Counted from the first letter of the stretch, positions 42,468-51,471 are shown. The stretch: 64,000 nucleotides of DNA from Brenneria nigrifluens DSM 30175 = ATCC 13028 (GCF_005484965.1 NZ_CP034036.1:3782001-3846000); one strand, 5' to 3'. Numbers and translations: made by a program. Notes: generated from the sequence alone by a model not told the origin.

Positions 42468-43127
42468 TCAGGCTCCCGCTTTACGAAACGTCAGATTAAA
42501 ACGATATTCCCCCGGCAGGTACGAAGGCACCGAACCGCCTTTCAGCGGCGAAATGCCGTGATAGCGCAGCCGGGACGCCCCGCCCCACACCACCACATCG
42601 CCGTGCGTCAGCGGCAAACGCCGTACCCGATCGTTACGCGCCATGCCGCCAAACAAGAACACGGCGCTTAATCCCAGGGAGAAAGAGACGATGGGCTGCC
42701 GGCGATCATGTTCGTCCTTATCCTGATGCAGCGACAACCGGGCGCCGACCTCATAACGATTAATCAGACAGGCATCGGGTTCAAAATCGACAAAACCGGC
42801 TTCAGCGGCAGCTTTTTTCGCCAGTTGAGAAAAGATTTCCGGCATAGCCGGCCACGGCTTCCCGCCGAGCGGATCAACGGGAGAATAGCGATAGCCGGTT
42901 TCATCCGTCACCCAGCCTAACGGCCCGCAGTTGCTCATGGCGACCGACATGGTATAGCCGCCCGGCGTCGTCATATGGCGGAACGGCGCCCGCGCGGCAA
43001 CGGCGTTGACCGCCGCCATCAGGTCCGCGGCCTGCTGCTGAACAAATCCCCGCAGGATAACCGCGCCGGGCGCCAGCGACTCCGTCCAGCGTCTCGGTTC
43101 TTCCTGCGCAAATAAATCAAGATTCAT
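42468..43127 (-). CDS. alkB: AlkB, oxidative DNA/RNA demethylase
   Basis: Fe(II)/2-oxoglutarate dioxygenase that removes 1-methyladenine and 3-methylcytosine by oxidation. The 219-residue protein has the iron triad as H-x-D in RLSLHQDKDEHD and the later His of HGDVVVWGG, and the 2-oxoglutarate-binding arginines in SRLRYHGISPLKGG...YRFNLTFR. It overlaps the 3' end of ada by 11 bp, as in the adaptive-response operon ada-alkB. Confidence 0.96.
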   Translation of the reverse strand: MNLDLFAQEEPRRWTESLAPGAVILRGFVQQQAADLMAAVNAVAARAPFRHMTTPGGYTMSVAMSNCGPLGWVTDETGYRYSPVDPLGGKPWPAMPEIFSQLAKKAAAEAGFVDFEPDACLINRYEVGARLSLHQDKDEHDRRQPIVSFSLGLSAVFLFGGMARNDRVRRLPLTHGDVVVWGGASRLRYHGISPLKGGSVPSYLPGEYRFNLTFRKAGA

Positions 43128-44211
43128 GACGCGCCGGCTCCCCCGCTGCTTTTGCCAAGGCTTCTTTGTTTAACAGCGCGCTTTTGCGCGCCACTCCCCA
43201 GCGATAGCCCGACAACGAACCGTCGTGGCGTACCACCCGATGACAGGGGATCGCCACCGCCAGCCGGTTCGCCGCACAGGCCCCCGCCACCGCCCGCACC
43301 GCGGCGGGAGAACCGATCCTGGCGGCGATATCGCTGTAGCTGGCGGTTTCCCCGATCGGAATATCGCGCAGCGCCTGCCACACCCGCTGCTGAAAGGCGG
43401 TTCCCCGGATATCCAGCGGCAACGCCAGTCCGATTTCCGGCGCATCGACAAAGCCGACGACCTGCGCCACCCGCCGTTCAAACGCCGCATCCCCGCCCAC
43501 CAGTTGCGCGTTGGCGAACATCTCCTGCAACTCCTCGACCAGTTGCTGAGGATCTTCGCCTAACAGGATGGCGCAAATCCCCCGTTCGCTTTCCGCCACC
43601 AGAATATCTCCCAGCGAACAGGCGCCAACGGCAAAATATATCGTCATGCCCCGTCCTTTATGTTGAAAGGTTTTCGGCGTCATGCCCAGCTGCGCATCGC
43701 TGGCGGCGTAGAAACGCCCGGCGGCGCTATAGCCGTTATCCAATATCACGGCGGTAACGGCGTCGTTTTTCGCCAGCTGTTGCCGCACCTGCCGTTGGCG
43801 GTGGGCATTGGCATACTGCCTGGGCGTCACGCCGGTTATCGCCTTGAACAAACGGTGAAAATGGAAAGGACTCAGCCCCACCGCCTGCGCCAGCGCATGC
43901 AGCGCCGGGGGCTTCGCGATCTGCTCGATCATCCGGCAGGCGCGGGTAATCTGTTCCGCCTGCTGCGCCTCCCGCGATAGCCTGCCCTGACGGCAACGCT
44001 TGCAGGGGCGGAATCCCGCCGCCTGCGCCTGGTCGGCGGAGGCGAAAAACAGCACATTTTCACGCTTCGGTCGGCGTGAGGCGCAGGACGGGGAGCAATA
44101 CACGCCGGTGGTTTTCACCGCATAAATAAAGCCGCCATCCGCCGCCTTATCCCGCGTGAGCACCGCCAGCCAGCGCGCATCGTCATCCTGAGGGTTATCG
44201 CCGGATTTCAT
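43117..44211 (-). CDS. ada: Ada, bifunctional methyltransferase / transcription activator
   Basis: Sensor of methylation damage and activator of the adaptive response. The N-terminal zinc site has C39, C43, C70 and C73 (VYCSPSCASRR ... FRPCKRCRQG); one of these cysteines accepts a methyl group from phosphotriesters. A central AraC-type HTH (HALAQAVGLSPFHFHRLFKAITGVTPRQY) and a C-terminal O6-alkylguanine transferase with the active PCHRVVR complete the protein. 364 residues. Transcribed first in ada-alkB. The divergent alkA-like gene probably shares its regulation. Confidence 0.96.
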   Translation of the reverse strand: MKSGDNPQDDDARWLAVLTRDKAADGGFIYAVKTTGVYCSPSCASRRPKRENVLFFASADQAQAAGFRPCKRCRQGRLSREAQQAEQITRACRMIEQIAKPPALHALAQAVGLSPFHFHRLFKAITGVTPRQYANAHRQRQVRQQLAKNDAVTAVILDNGYSAAGRFYAASDAQLGMTPKTFQHKGRGMTIYFAVGACSLGDILVAESERGICAILLGEDPQQLVEELQEMFANAQLVGGDAAFERRVAQVVGFVDAPEIGLALPLDIRGTAFQQRVWQALRDIPIGETASYSDIAARIGSPAAVRAVAGACAANRLAVAIPCHRVVRHDGSLSGYRWGVARKSALLNKEALAKAAGEPARHES

Positions 44212-44418
44212 TTTTCACCTCCCGCGTAATAGAGCAGTAAAACCTGATTAAAAGACGGCTACCACCATAAGATGAAAAAACATCGCCAACAGGCCCGAAT
44301 CTTGCTTTTTAATTCCGCCTCCCGCCTGATGCCGCATATAACATAGCCGATCGCCATACAATCGCTTATGCTCGGTTTTCTGACGCTTAATTTTATCACC
44401 GGGCAGGTAAACACCTTT

Positions 44419-45099
44419 ATGATATTCGAGCAGCAGCGGAATTTTGACCGTCAGGCCAGGGAACATCTCAGCGCGATTAATGACCGGTGGGCCGAGTTGA
44501 TAGCACAAATCGGCGACTGCCGTCATCAAACGGCGCCGCACCGGGAACCCTATGAGGCGTTGATTCGCGCCGTGGCCTACCAGCAGCTCACCGCCAAAGC
44601 TGGCGATTCGATGATAGCCAGGCTGCTGCGACTGCATCAGTACATGGAGCAAACCTTTCCCAGCGCGGCGCAAATAGCCGGTTGTTCCAACGAAACTCTG
44701 AGACAGTGCGGCTTTTCCGCCCGGAAAGCCGAAACGCTGCGCGCTATTGCGCAGGGCGCGCTTAACGGAACGGTGCCTACCCTGGAACAGGCGCTGACGA
44801 TGGATGACGAAATCCTTATCGAACGGCTCTGCGCGCTAAAAGGCATCGGCCGCTGGACGGTAGAAATGTTTCTGATTTACTCCCTTGAACGCACCGACAT
44901 TATGCCGCTGGACGATCTGGGAATTAAGCAAGGGCTGCGCTATGTTTACCGACTGCGGGAAACGCCGACCCGGCGGGCGCTGCATGAGCTGAGCCATTCC
45001 TGCCGGCCCTACCGTACCGTAGCCTCATGGTATTTATGGCGCGCTCCGTCGCTGCCGGCGTATCAGGAAGTTAAAGCGACATGGCGGCAGAAACGCTGA
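44419..45099 (+). CDS. AlkA-type 3-methyladenine DNA glycosylase
   Basis: A 226-residue HhH-GPD glycosylase. The HhH is LCALKGIGRWTVEMFLIYSL and the catalytic Asp is in DIMPLDDLGIKQGLRYVY. The helical core matches AlkA/Mag1-like enzymes without the longer N-terminal domain of E. coli AlkA. It excises 3-methyladenine and similar bases. It is divergent from ada with ~200 bp between the starts and probably under Ada control. ATG at 44419 is chosen as it gives MIFEQQRNFDRQA, and the upstream extension is of poor quality. Confidence 0.88.
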   Translation: MIFEQQRNFDRQAREHLSAINDRWAELIAQIGDCRHQTAPHREPYEALIRAVAYQQLTAKAGDSMIARLLRLHQYMEQTFPSAAQIAGCSNETLRQCGFSARKAETLRAIAQGALNGTVPTLEQALTMDDEILIERLCALKGIGRWTVEMFLIYSLERTDIMPLDDLGIKQGLRYVYRLRETPTRRALHELSHSCRPYRTVASWYLWRAPSLPAYQEVKATWRQKR

Positions 45100-45140
45100 C
45101 GCCGCGGCTTGCGGCCGTACATCCCGCCGGCGCGCGAGCG

Positions 45141-45632
45141 TCAGCGCAGGCGGGAATGCGCCGACATGCGGCAGGCGTTGATAGCGCGCCGGCGAATAAT
45201 GCGCCCGCGCAGAATATCGTAGCACCAGTTATATGCCACGGTATAAGGCAGGAAGAACAGGAAAAAACCGATCTCGACCACCAGCGCTTGCCACAGCGTA
45301 ATATTCAGCATCCATGCCGCCAGCGGCAGGCCGATAAAAATAAATCCGCCCTCAAATCCCAGCGCATGCGCCATCCGCAGCGGCAGACGCCGTTTAACCC
45401 GGTCGGCGGGCCAAAGCCCGTCAAATATCGCGTTATAAATCATGTTCCAGATCATCGCCACGCTGGATAACAAAAGCGCCAGCGCCCCGATATCAAATAG
45501 CGGCTTATTCAGCACCCAGGCCCCGACAGGCGCGCAAATCAGCAGGGCAATAATTTCAAATCCCAGCGCATGAAAAATGCGTTCGCGCAGCGTTTTCTTT
45601 TGCATAGCGTATTCACTTTTTATCATCTTCAT
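45141..45632 (-). CDS. PACE-family multidrug/biocide exporter (AceI-like)
   Basis: A 163-residue protein with four hydrophobic segments in two tandem repeats: RERIFHALGFEIIALLICAPVGAW ... IWNMIYNAIFD and LRMAHALGFEGGFIFIGLPLAAWMLN ... PYTVAYNWCYD. This is the proteobacterial antimicrobial compound efflux (PACE) fold, known from AceI exporting chlorhexidine and diamines. ATG at 45632 has a GAGG site; a longer frame upstream is rejected. It is divergent from a LysR regulator, the usual arrangement for PACE genes. Confidence 0.88.
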   Translation of the reverse strand: MKMIKSEYAMQKKTLRERIFHALGFEIIALLICAPVGAWVLNKPLFDIGALALLLSSVAMIWNMIYNAIFDGLWPADRVKRRLPLRMAHALGFEGGFIFIGLPLAAWMLNITLWQALVVEIGFFLFFLPYTVAYNWCYDILRGRIIRRRAINACRMSAHSRLR

Positions 45633-45748
45633 TCGTAACGACCCCTCTTTGTCGTTTATTCCTCTCTTTTGGCTGAATCCGGCCATCTTCATCGTATTAA
45701 CTGATAGAATAAAATTAGAATCCATCGATAAAAGCGATAGAGTGAGAT

Positions 45749-46648
45749 ATGCGCTACTCCCCTGAATCCTTGCTGGCCTTTATCGCCGCCGTTAATACCG
45801 GTTCATTTTCAGCGGCGGCGCGGCATCTGCATAAAAGCCAATCCACCGTCAGTAGCGCCATCGCCAATCTGGAAGCGGATTTGGGGCTGACGCTGTTCGA
45901 CCGCGCCAAGCATCAACCCACATTAACGTCGGCGGGCAAAAAAATACTGACCTACGTGCAGGCAATACTTGCCGCCAGCGATGCGCTGGATGAACTGGCG
46001 ATCCGGCTGGCCGACAATATTGAACCCCGGCTGACCTTTGTGCTGTCCGATACCTGGAAAACCATGCATTACGAACCGGTACTGCAACGCTTCGCACAGC
46101 GCTTTCCCGATATTGAGTTTGAATGCCTGATTGCCGAAGATGACGATGTGATTGATTTGCTGCAATCACAGCGCGCACACGTCGGGCTGGTGCGGGCGCA
46201 ACCCGCTTATCCGCCGGACATCGCGGTTTCCCGATCGCAGATAAAAACAGAAATGGCGGTATTCGTTGCGGCTACCCATCCGCTGGCGGCGGAAAAAAAC
46301 GTCACCCGCAGCCAGCTTGCCACCGCGCGCCAGCTTTATCTCAACACCTATAAACGCGGCGACAGGATGCAGGCTGAAGGCGCCGTCTGGTCGGCGCCCT
46401 CCTATCTTATGCTGCTGGAGATGGCGGAACAGGGTTTCGGCTGGAGCATCCTGCCGCGCTGGCTGGTTTCACAATTCGGCCACCGGCTTTTGGTTGAGCT
46501 GCCCGTCGCCGGCTGGCCGCAGTTGATTGAAGTGGATATCGCCTGGTCTAAACCCCATCCGCCCGGCCCGGCGGGCTTATGGATGATAGATAACCTGCTG
46601 GCTCAGCAGGACGTAGCCGCTATTTCACCGGCAAAATCACGCCCGTAA
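45749..46648 (+). CDS. LysR-family regulator divergent from the PACE gene
   Basis: A 299-residue LysR protein: SPESLLAFIAAVNTGSFSAAARHLHKSQSTVSSAIANLEADLGLTLFDRAKHQPTLTSAGKKIL is the winged HTH, followed by an effector-binding domain. Divergence from the PACE exporter, with ~116 bp between starts, makes it the likely local regulator responding to a biocide or polyamine. The effector is unknown. Confidence 0.85.
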   Translation: MRYSPESLLAFIAAVNTGSFSAAARHLHKSQSTVSSAIANLEADLGLTLFDRAKHQPTLTSAGKKILTYVQAILAASDALDELAIRLADNIEPRLTFVLSDTWKTMHYEPVLQRFAQRFPDIEFECLIAEDDDVIDLLQSQRAHVGLVRAQPAYPPDIAVSRSQIKTEMAVFVAATHPLAAEKNVTRSQLATARQLYLNTYKRGDRMQAEGAVWSAPSYLMLLEMAEQGFGWSILPRWLVSQFGHRLLVELPVAGWPQLIEVDIAWSKPHPPGPAGLWMIDNLLAQQDVAAISPAKSRP

Positions 46649-47075
46649 AACAATAAAGCGCAACGCTGCAATGGCGACTTCGCTGCGTTTCGCTTATATT
46701 ATTTTGCGCTTAGGCAATAGATTTAAAAAATTAACCGCGTACATTAACGCCTTATTTTGCCCAAACCCCTCATTATTTTAATTAAGTAATTTAAATAAAT
46801 TACTTAACACATCTAATCCCGCTAATTAAAGCTATTTCATTACAATGATTTTACTTTTCCCATGAGGTTGTAAATAAAAAGTATTTTCCCGATTTTCTTG
46901 CCAATTATGTGATGCAGCAAAGTGGTTCTACCCGGCGTAAAACCCTACTATTATAGGGATTATTGCTTTTGCATTTGTGCCCGATGCGTATGCCGCCAGT
47001 CAAGCCTTATGCGAAGGTTATTAGAATCATGCAGGATATAAACCCACTAATAATGCAAACGCAAGTGAGAAAAAA
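46649..47075 (+). promoter_or_regulatory. Fumarase upstream region
   Basis: About 430 bp of AT-rich DNA before the fumarase start. It contains a perfect 26-bp palindrome (listed separately), CCCTACTATTATAGGG as another inverted repeat at about 46945 overlapping a plausible -10 (TATTAT), and GTGATGCAGCAAAGTGG at about 46911 that has only one half of a CRP-like site. Control by CRP/ArcA/FNR as in E. coli fumA is plausible but not shown. Confidence 0.45.
46782..46807. repeat. Perfect 26-bp AT-rich palindrome
   Basis: TTAAGTAATTTA and its exact complement TAAATTACTTAA are separated by AA, giving 12-bp arms. It lies about 135 bp after the LysR stop and 270 bp before fumarase. It is too AT-rich to be a conventional terminator and has no T-run; a dimeric regulator site is possible. 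Confidence 0.7.
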
Positions 47076-48719
47076 ATGTCGACTAAACCCTTTTATTACC
47101 AAGATCCTTTTCCACTAAGTAAGGATGACACCGAATATCGCCTTCTTAGCAGCGACTTTGTTTCCGTTACGCAGTTTGAAGGCCAGGACATCCTGAAAAT
47201 CGAACCGGAAGGGCTGACCCTGCTCGCCCAGCAAGCCTTCCATGATGCTTCCTTCCTTCTTCGCCCTTCTCATCAGCAGCAGGTCGCCAGCATTCTTCAC
47301 GACCCGGAAGCCAGCGAGAACGACAAATACGTGGCGCTGCAATTTCTGCGCAACTCTGAAATTGCCGCCAAAGGCATTCTGCCGACCTGTCAGGATACCG
47401 GCACGGCGATTATCGTCGGCAAGAAAGGCCAGCGGGTGTGGACCGGTGCCAATGATGCCGCAGCGTTGTCCCACGGCGTTTACAACACATTCACCGAAGA
47501 TAACCTGCGCTACTCGCAGAATGCCGCGCTGGATATGTACAAAGAGGTCAATACCGGCACCAATCTGCCGGCGCAGATCGATCTCTACAGCACCGAGGGC
47601 GAAGAGTATAAATTCCTGTTCGTCAGCAAAGGCGGCGGTTCCGCCAACAAAACCTATCTGTATCAGGAAACCAAGGCGCTGCTGAACCCTGAGAAATTGA
47701 AATCCTTTTTGCTGGATAAAATGCGCTCGCTGGGTACGGCCGCCTGTCCGCCGTACCATATCGCCTTTGTCGTCGGCGGCACCTCTGCCGAAACCACGCT
47801 CAAAACCGTGAAGCTGGCGTCGACCAAATATTACGATGAACTGCCCACCGAAGGTAATGAACACGGCCAGGCATTCCGCGATATCGCACTGGAGCAGGAA
47901 CTGCTGCAAACCGCGCGCGATTTCGGCCTGGGCGCGCAGTTCGGCGGTAAATATTTCGCCCACGATGTGCGCGTTATCCGCCTGCCGCGTCACGGCGCGT
48001 CCTGCCCGGTCGGGATGGGCGTCTCCTGTTCGGCTGACCGCAATATCAAAGGGAAAATCAACCGCAAAGGGGTTTGGCTGGAGCAGCTTGAACACAATCC
48101 GGGTAAATATATTCCTGAAGAGCTGCGTCAGGCGGGTGAAGGCGATGCGATCAAGATCGACCTCAATCGCCCGATGCCGGAAATTTTAAAAGAGCTGTCG
48201 CAATACCCGGTGTCCACCCGCCTTTCCCTGACGGGCACCATCATCGTCGGTCGCGACATTGCCCATGCCAAACTGAAAGAGCGTCTGGATAACGGCGAAG
48301 GCCTGCCGCAGTACGTTAAGGATCACCCAATCTACTACGCCGGTCCGGCGAAAACCCCCGCCGGTTACGCTTCCGGTTCATTAGGCCCGACAACGGCCGG
48401 ACGCATGGACTCCTACGTGGACCTGCTGCAAGCCAACGGCGGCAGCATGATCATGCTGGCGAAAGGCAACCGCAGCCAGCAGGTGACCGATGCCTGCCAC
48501 AAACACGGCGGTTTCTATCTCGGCAGCATCGGCGGCCCGGCGGCCATTCTGGCGCAGAACAGCATCAAGAGCCTGACCTGCGTGGAATACCCAGAACTGG
48601 GTATGGAAGCGATCTGGAAGATTGAAGTGGAAGACTTCCCGGCCTTTATTCTGGTTGATGATAAAGGCAACGATTTCTACCAGATAATCCAGTCTTCTCA
48701 ATGCGCAAAATGTAGTTAA
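47076..48719 (+). CDS. fumA: Class I (4Fe-4S) fumarase
   Basis: A 547-residue fumarate hydratase of the oxygen-sensitive class I type, interconverting fumarate and malate in the TCA cycle. Cysteines that bind the 4Fe-4S cluster are in ILPTCQDTGTA, HGASCPVGMGVSCSAD and later SGSLGPTTAGRMD-proximal sequence. Strong end-to-end similarity to E. coli FumA/FumB; FumA and FumB cannot be separated from sequence here. It is a single gene, and no fumC follows. Confidence 0.95.
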   Translation: MSTKPFYYQDPFPLSKDDTEYRLLSSDFVSVTQFEGQDILKIEPEGLTLLAQQAFHDASFLLRPSHQQQVASILHDPEASENDKYVALQFLRNSEIAAKGILPTCQDTGTAIIVGKKGQRVWTGANDAAALSHGVYNTFTEDNLRYSQNAALDMYKEVNTGTNLPAQIDLYSTEGEEYKFLFVSKGGGSANKTYLYQETKALLNPEKLKSFLLDKMRSLGTAACPPYHIAFVVGGTSAETTLKTVKLASTKYYDELPTEGNEHGQAFRDIALEQELLQTARDFGLGAQFGGKYFAHDVRVIRLPRHGASCPVGMGVSCSADRNIKGKINRKGVWLEQLEHNPGKYIPEELRQAGEGDAIKIDLNRPMPEILKELSQYPVSTRLSLTGTIIVGRDIAHAKLKERLDNGEGLPQYVKDHPIYYAGPAKTPAGYASGSLGPTTAGRMDSYVDLLQANGGSMIMLAKGNRSQQVTDACHKHGGFYLGSIGGPAAILAQNSIKSLTCVEYPELGMEAIWKIEVEDFPAFILVDDKGNDFYQIIQSSQCAKCS

Positions 48720-48738
48720 ACGCCCATAGCGATCACGG

Positions 48739-48765
48739 AATACCCCGGCATACGCCGGGGTATTT
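48739..48765 (+). terminator. Fumarase terminator hairpin
   Basis: AATACCCCGGC-at-ACGCCGGGGTATTT, a nearly perfect stem 20 bp after the fumarase stop codon. The same sequence recurs at 48892-48914. Confidence 0.75.
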
Positions 48766-48914
48766 CAGACCATTGACAAAGCTCGTTATTAGGGAGAGCG
48801 TGGCGAGGGGCCGTAGCGGCGTAAGCCGCCGGAGCGCCCCTCGGTACGGTAGGCCCGGGTATCGCCGACTTACAGGCGATTTTGTCAGCAATCCCGGCAT
48901 ACGCCGGGGTATTT
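48739..48914. repeat. Duplicated terminator flanking a structured insert
   Basis: The hairpin CCCGGCATACGCCGGGGTATTT occurs at both ends in direct orientation. Between them the DNA is a nested inverted-repeat structure: TTGACAAA (48773) pairs with TTTTGTCA (48880), and GAGGGGC (48805) pairs with GCCCCTC (48835). It codes for nothing recognised and may be a dispersed repeat or a small mobile palindromic element inserted in, or duplicating, the fumarase terminator. Confidence 0.6.
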
Positions 48915-49084
48915 GTATCTTAATTCCCCCCAATCAACCTGGTTGGAAACATCTCCGCGCTTGCCGCAGCGAAAGTGATTCCATATCTCGCCGGTAATAT
49001 AAGATGCATTTAAAATACATTTTTCTGGTCAGCCTGTGCGCAGCTTTATAGAATACGGCAATAAACCTATCCACCGAGGTAACC

Positions 49085-49945
49085 ATGCAAGATCTCATTT
49101 GTTATAAAAAAATACCGCAATGGAACAGCGCTACGCTCCCGGCGGCCTTTCAGGAAAAGCATAATACCCAGGAAGGCACCTGGGCCCGGCTCGCCATCCT
49201 GCAGGGAGAGATGACGTTTGCGCTGTTGCTCGACAACGGTGAAACCAAAGAAACCTTTCATTTCTCGGCGCAAAACCCACCGCCGCTGGTGGAACCGCAG
49301 GCATGGCACCGCATCGTTTCCTTTTCCGACGATCTGCAATGTCAGCTGAGTTTTTTCTGTAGCGCGGAAGATTTCTACCATAAAAAATACGCGCTCACCC
49401 GTACCCATTCCGAGGTCGTTCACGCCGTGCAGGTTATCAAGCCCTGCAAAACGCTGGATTTAGGCTGCGGCGGCGGACGTAACGCCCTGTATTTGAATCT
49501 GCGCGGCTTTGACGTCACCGCCTATGACAAAAACGAGCAAAGTATTTATTCGTTAAATGAGATCATCAAAAGCGAAGATCTGAAGAATATTCAGGTCGGT
49601 ATCTACAATATCAACCTGGCGGAAATAAAAGATCGATACGATTTTATTCTCTCCACCGTGGTGTTGATGTTTCTGGAGAGCGACCGTATTCCGCACATCA
49701 TTCGCAATATGCAGGAGAGCACCGCGGACGGCGGATATAATCTGATTATTGCGGCCATGTCGACCGATGACTACCCTTGCCCGCTACCGTTTTCTTTCAC
49801 CTTTAAAGAAGGCGAACTGAAAAATTATTATGCGGACTGGGAGATTATCAAATATAACGAAGATATCGGCGAGTTGCACAAAACCGACGTGAACGGTAAC
49901 AGAATAAAACTGCGTTTTGCCACGCTGCTGGCAAGAAAAGCATAG
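49085..49945 (+). CDS. tehB: TehB, tellurite-resistance methyltransferase (long form)
   Basis: A 286-residue SAM-dependent methyltransferase. The N-terminal ~90 residues (DLICYKKIPQWNSATLPAAFQEKHNTQEGTWARL) form the extra beta domain seen in the long Haemophilus-type TehB and absent from E. coli TehB. The SAM domain has LDLGCGGGRNALYLNLRGFDVTAYDKN, and the end (CPLPFSFTFKEGELKNYYADWEI ... GNRIKLRFATLLARK) is also family-typical. It detoxifies tellurite, possibly by volatilisation. No tehA is adjacent. Confidence 0.93.
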   Translation: MQDLICYKKIPQWNSATLPAAFQEKHNTQEGTWARLAILQGEMTFALLLDNGETKETFHFSAQNPPPLVEPQAWHRIVSFSDDLQCQLSFFCSAEDFYHKKYALTRTHSEVVHAVQVIKPCKTLDLGCGGGRNALYLNLRGFDVTAYDKNEQSIYSLNEIIKSEDLKNIQVGIYNINLAEIKDRYDFILSTVVLMFLESDRIPHIIRNMQESTADGGYNLIIAAMSTDDYPCPLPFSFTFKEGELKNYYADWEIIKYNEDIGELHKTDVNGNRIKLRFATLLARKA

Positions 49946-49963
49946 CGGCGCTATAAGGAACAA

Positions 49964-49986
49964 AGGGCCGATAATATCGGCCCTTG
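49964..49986. terminator. Bidirectional hairpin between tehB and ribB
   Basis: AAGGGCCGATA-a-TATCGGCCCTT, an 11-bp stem between the converging tehB and ribB genes. It could terminate both. Confidence 0.7.
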
Positions 49987-50005
49987 CGGTATGCCCGTCT
50001 AAAAA

Positions 50006-50659
50006 TCAGCTTGCCTTGCGTTCCGCCGCCTGGCGATAAGCCACCAGATCCTCAATCGTCAGCACCGGCATATTATGTTTTCTACCAAAGGCGATCACTT
50101 CCGGCGCGTGCGCCATGGAGCCGTCATCGTTGGTCAGTTCGCACAGTACGCCGGCGGGCTTCAGACCGGCCAGCCTGGCCAAATCAACGGACGCCTCGGT
50201 ATGTCCGCCGCGGGTTAATACGCCGCCCGGCTGGGCGCGCAGCGGGAAAACGTGCCCCGGGTGATTCAAATCGCTCGGTTTGGCGTCATCGGCGATTGCC
50301 GCACGGATGGTGGTGAGGCGATCGGCGGCGGAAACCCCGGTGGTGACGCCGTTGGCCGCTTCGATAGTAATGGTGAACGCCGTCTGATAATGACTGGAGT
50401 TGTGCGTCACCATCATCGGCAATTCCAGCTGTTGACGACGCTCTTCCGTCAGGCACAGGCAAACAATGCCGCTGCCGTGGCGGATGGTCAGCGCCATTTG
50501 TTCCACGGTCATATTTTCCGCCGCAAAAATGATATCGCCTTCGTTTTCGCGATCTTCATCATCCAACACCAATACGCCACGACCTTCACGCAGCGCGTCA
50601 AGTGCGCGTTCCACACGTTCAACCGGATTGCCAAATTCAGAAAGTAATGTCTGATTCAT
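50006..50659 (-). CDS. ribB: RibB, 3,4-dihydroxy-2-butanone 4-phosphate synthase
   Basis: Makes the four-carbon precursor of riboflavin from ribulose 5-phosphate. The 217-residue sequence has LVLDDEDRENEGDIIFAAENMT (metal-binding acidic loop), GSGIVCLCL, NHPGHVFPLRAQPGGVLTRGGHTEASVDLARLAG (second metal ligand and His) and is single-domain, without the GTP cyclohydrolase II part. An FMN riboswitch lies upstream on the same strand. Confidence 0.97.
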   Translation of the reverse strand: MNQTLLSEFGNPVERVERALDALREGRGVLVLDDEDRENEGDIIFAAENMTVEQMALTIRHGSGIVCLCLTEERRQQLELPMMVTHNSSHYQTAFTITIEAANGVTTGVSAADRLTTIRAAIADDAKPSDLNHPGHVFPLRAQPGGVLTRGGHTEASVDLARLAGLKPAGVLCELTNDDGSMAHAPEVIAFGRKHNMPVLTIEDLVAYRQAAERKAS

Positions 50660-50785
50660 GGTAAAAAAACCTCAATGTTAATATGGATTACCAGAATCAG
50701 GGCGAACTTGAGGAGTAACCATTACCACTGGCTGCATGGCAATGACTAACAAAAATAACGCGAGCGGGCATCACACCCGACAGGT

Positions 50786-50976
50786 ATCGTTACTCTCTCC
50801 CATCCGGACTCTAACCGTCGGCTCCGGGATTACACCGGATCTGCTGACCTCACGCGGGAAAAACCAACCATTGTTGCTGGCAAACCAACCATGAGCGCTC
50901 GCGGGCTTCCAGCACGTATACGGAATATACGCCTGGTTTACCGCCGGTGGGGAATTACACCCCGCCCTGAGAATAA
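50786..50976 (-). promoter_or_regulatory. FMN riboswitch (RFN element) of ribB
   Basis: Reading the minus strand from ~50976, ATTCTCAGGGCGGGGTGTAA, the following CACCGGCGGTAAA and, at the far end, CCGGATGGGAGAGAGTAACGA are the conserved RFN blocks, with the internal stems GATCCGGTGTAATCCCGG and the variable hairpin about CGGAATATACG between them. FMN binding would repress ribB. It lies 127-317 nt upstream of the ribB ATG. Confidence 0.95.
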
Positions 50977-51139
50977 GCGGATTTACTATAACGCTAATAA
51001 AGTGACAGGGCAATTGATCGGCAACAGGAATTGTGACATCGCAGCGCTGAATAATTGCAATGTAAAGCGGGTTTTGGTTTATCCCTTCCCCAACTCGCAT
51101 TACACTTACTCCTATCTATAACAGAATCAGGAAAGCGCC

Positions 51140-51427
51140 ATGATTGACCCGAAAAAGATTGAGCAGATCGCCCGTCAGGTGCATGAGTCCATGCCGAAAG
51201 GTATCCGGGAATTGGGCGATGACGTAGAGAAGAAAATCCGTCAGGTATTACAGGCGCAATTCAGCCGGCTTGATTTGGTAAATCGTGAAGAGTTCGACGT
51301 CCAGACCCAGGTGCTGCTGCGCACTCGCGAGAAAATCGCCCGGCTGGAGCAACGCCTGACCGAGCTGGAAGCGCAATTTCCCGCCGCGGAAAAACCCGCC
51401 GCCGCCCCAGACGGCGAAAACGCATAA
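51140..51427 (+). CDS. ubiK: UbiK, ubiquinone biosynthesis accessory factor
   Basis: A 95-residue protein of the YqiC/UbiK family (MIDPKKIEQIARQVHESMPKGIRELGDDVEKKIRQVLQAQFSRLDLVNREEFDVQTQVLLRTREKIARLEQRLTELE). It is helical, with a C-terminal trimeric coiled-coil segment, and binds membranes and UbiJ to assist aerobic ubiquinone synthesis. It is divergent from ribB as in E. coli. Confidence 0.95.
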   Translation: MIDPKKIEQIARQVHESMPKGIRELGDDVEKKIRQVLQAQFSRLDLVNREEFDVQTQVLLRTREKIARLEQRLTELEAQFPAAEKPAAAPDGENA

Positions 51428-51440
51428 GCCATCCGGTAAT

Positions 51441-51471
51441 CAACGCCTCTCGCCTTGGTCCGGAGGCGTTG
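51441..51471. terminator. Hairpin between ubiK and yjeH
   Basis: CAACGCCTC-tcgccttggtccg-GAGGCGTTG lies between the converging ubiK and yjeH stops. There is no poly-T on either side, so it is a weak or factor-dependent terminator at best. Confidence 0.5.

Noticed and set aside
47115..48095. 326-codon frame antisense to fumarase
   Set aside because: A shadow of the strongly conserved fumA coding sequence.
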